Shown: positions 5,525-5,559 of the stretch, in pieces
Layout: each line of letters starts with the position of its first letter
How positions within the stretch are numbered: the first letter of the stretch is position 1
NCBI GenBank assembly: GCA_022013615.1
Contig: JAKLQB010000484.1
Location: 1-5,559 of the forward strand
Origin: Desulfobacterales bacterium
GTDB taxonomy: Bacteria > Desulfobacterota > DSM-4660 > Desulfatiglandales > Desulfatiglandaceae
Direction of reading: 5' to 3'
DNA: 5,559 bases
Program-made: the position numbers and the translations under genes
Notes under the pieces: model-generated
Databases searched by the model: none
What the model was told of the DNA's origin: nothing
The model's input: the letters and a program-made list of their open reading frames with translations, nothing else

Positions 5525-5559
5525 AAAATCCCCCCTAACCCCCCTTTTCAAAGGGGGGA
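5525..5559. repeat. C-run/G-run hairpin repeat at the window end
   Basis: AAAATCCCCCCTAA leads into a perfect inverted repeat. CCCCCCTTT (5539-5547) pairs with AAAGGGGGG (5550-5558) across a 2-base turn. The complementary form, with GGGGGGTTAGGGGGGATTTT, is a dispersed repeat style I recall from many Desulfobacterota, Nitrospirota and cyanobacterial genomes. It lies about 85 bp after the phosphoesterase stop codon, where such elements commonly sit between genes. It could slow transcription, but there is no T-tract on the plus-strand side to make it a standard terminator. The element may continue past the window. Confidence 0.6.

Noticed and set aside
1..5559. Apparent absence of CTGCAG, the expected site of this endonuclease family, from the whole window (checked by eye).
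   Set aside because: Only about one occurrence is expected by chance in this length, so the absence is not meaningful.

Overview
The window is a bacterial accessory segment of moderate GC content. It carries a complete type II restriction-modification operon of the BsuBI/PstI kind, a Fic-family AMP-transferase gene with its own promoter, and a metallophosphoesterase on the opposite strand. These are embedded in gene debris and short repeats. The likely host is a Gram-negative anaerobe, perhaps Desulfobacterota or a neighbouring phylum. This rests on three weak clues: a remnant that looks like the tail of a B12-dependent (class II) ribonucleotide reductase, an LpxH-like phosphoesterase, and the style of the repeats (GGGGTCA elements, runs of GTTCA units, a C-run/G-run hairpin). 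The taxonomic guess is inference only.

Layout from left to right. Positions 1-40 hold a TGACCCC-containing repeat end. Positions 48-128 (minus) hold a 26-codon remnant that starts with a ribosome binding site and a twin-arginine signal, then stops. Positions 163-1305 (minus) are fic, with a near-consensus sigma70-type promoter at 1338-1366 that overlaps a perfect 17-bp palindrome and a pair of direct repeats. Positions 1339-1713 are non-coding, apart from a decayed C-terminal fragment of a class II ribonucleotide reductase gene at 1559-1678. Positions 1714-2646 (minus) encode the restriction endonuclease and 2639-4219 (minus) the adenine methyltransferase. The methylase gene is upstream and the two overlap by 8 bp. 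Positions 4220-4700 are a 481-bp intergenic stretch with the upstream region of the methylase operon and several repeats. Positions 4701-5441 (plus) encode the metallophosphoesterase. The window ends in a perfect CCCCCCTTT/AAAGGGGGG hairpin.

How the parts work together. The methyltransferase should protect the host's sites and the endonuclease should cut unprotected DNA. By family the site is expected to be CTGCAG, but specificity cannot be read from the sequence. Placing the methylase first, with the endonuclease translated from a GTG start inside the methylase 3' end, would favour protection before cutting. No controller (C) protein gene is present. Fic belongs to the class with a built-in N-terminal inhibitory helix, so it needs no separate antitoxin, and its C-terminal winged helix may bind its own promoter. 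The pieces of two unrelated genes beside these modules suggest that the segment was assembled by insertion and deletion. I see no convincing new multi-gene system. The most useful second-look items are the nrdJ tail remnant, the Tat-signal remnant and the fic promoter/operator layout.
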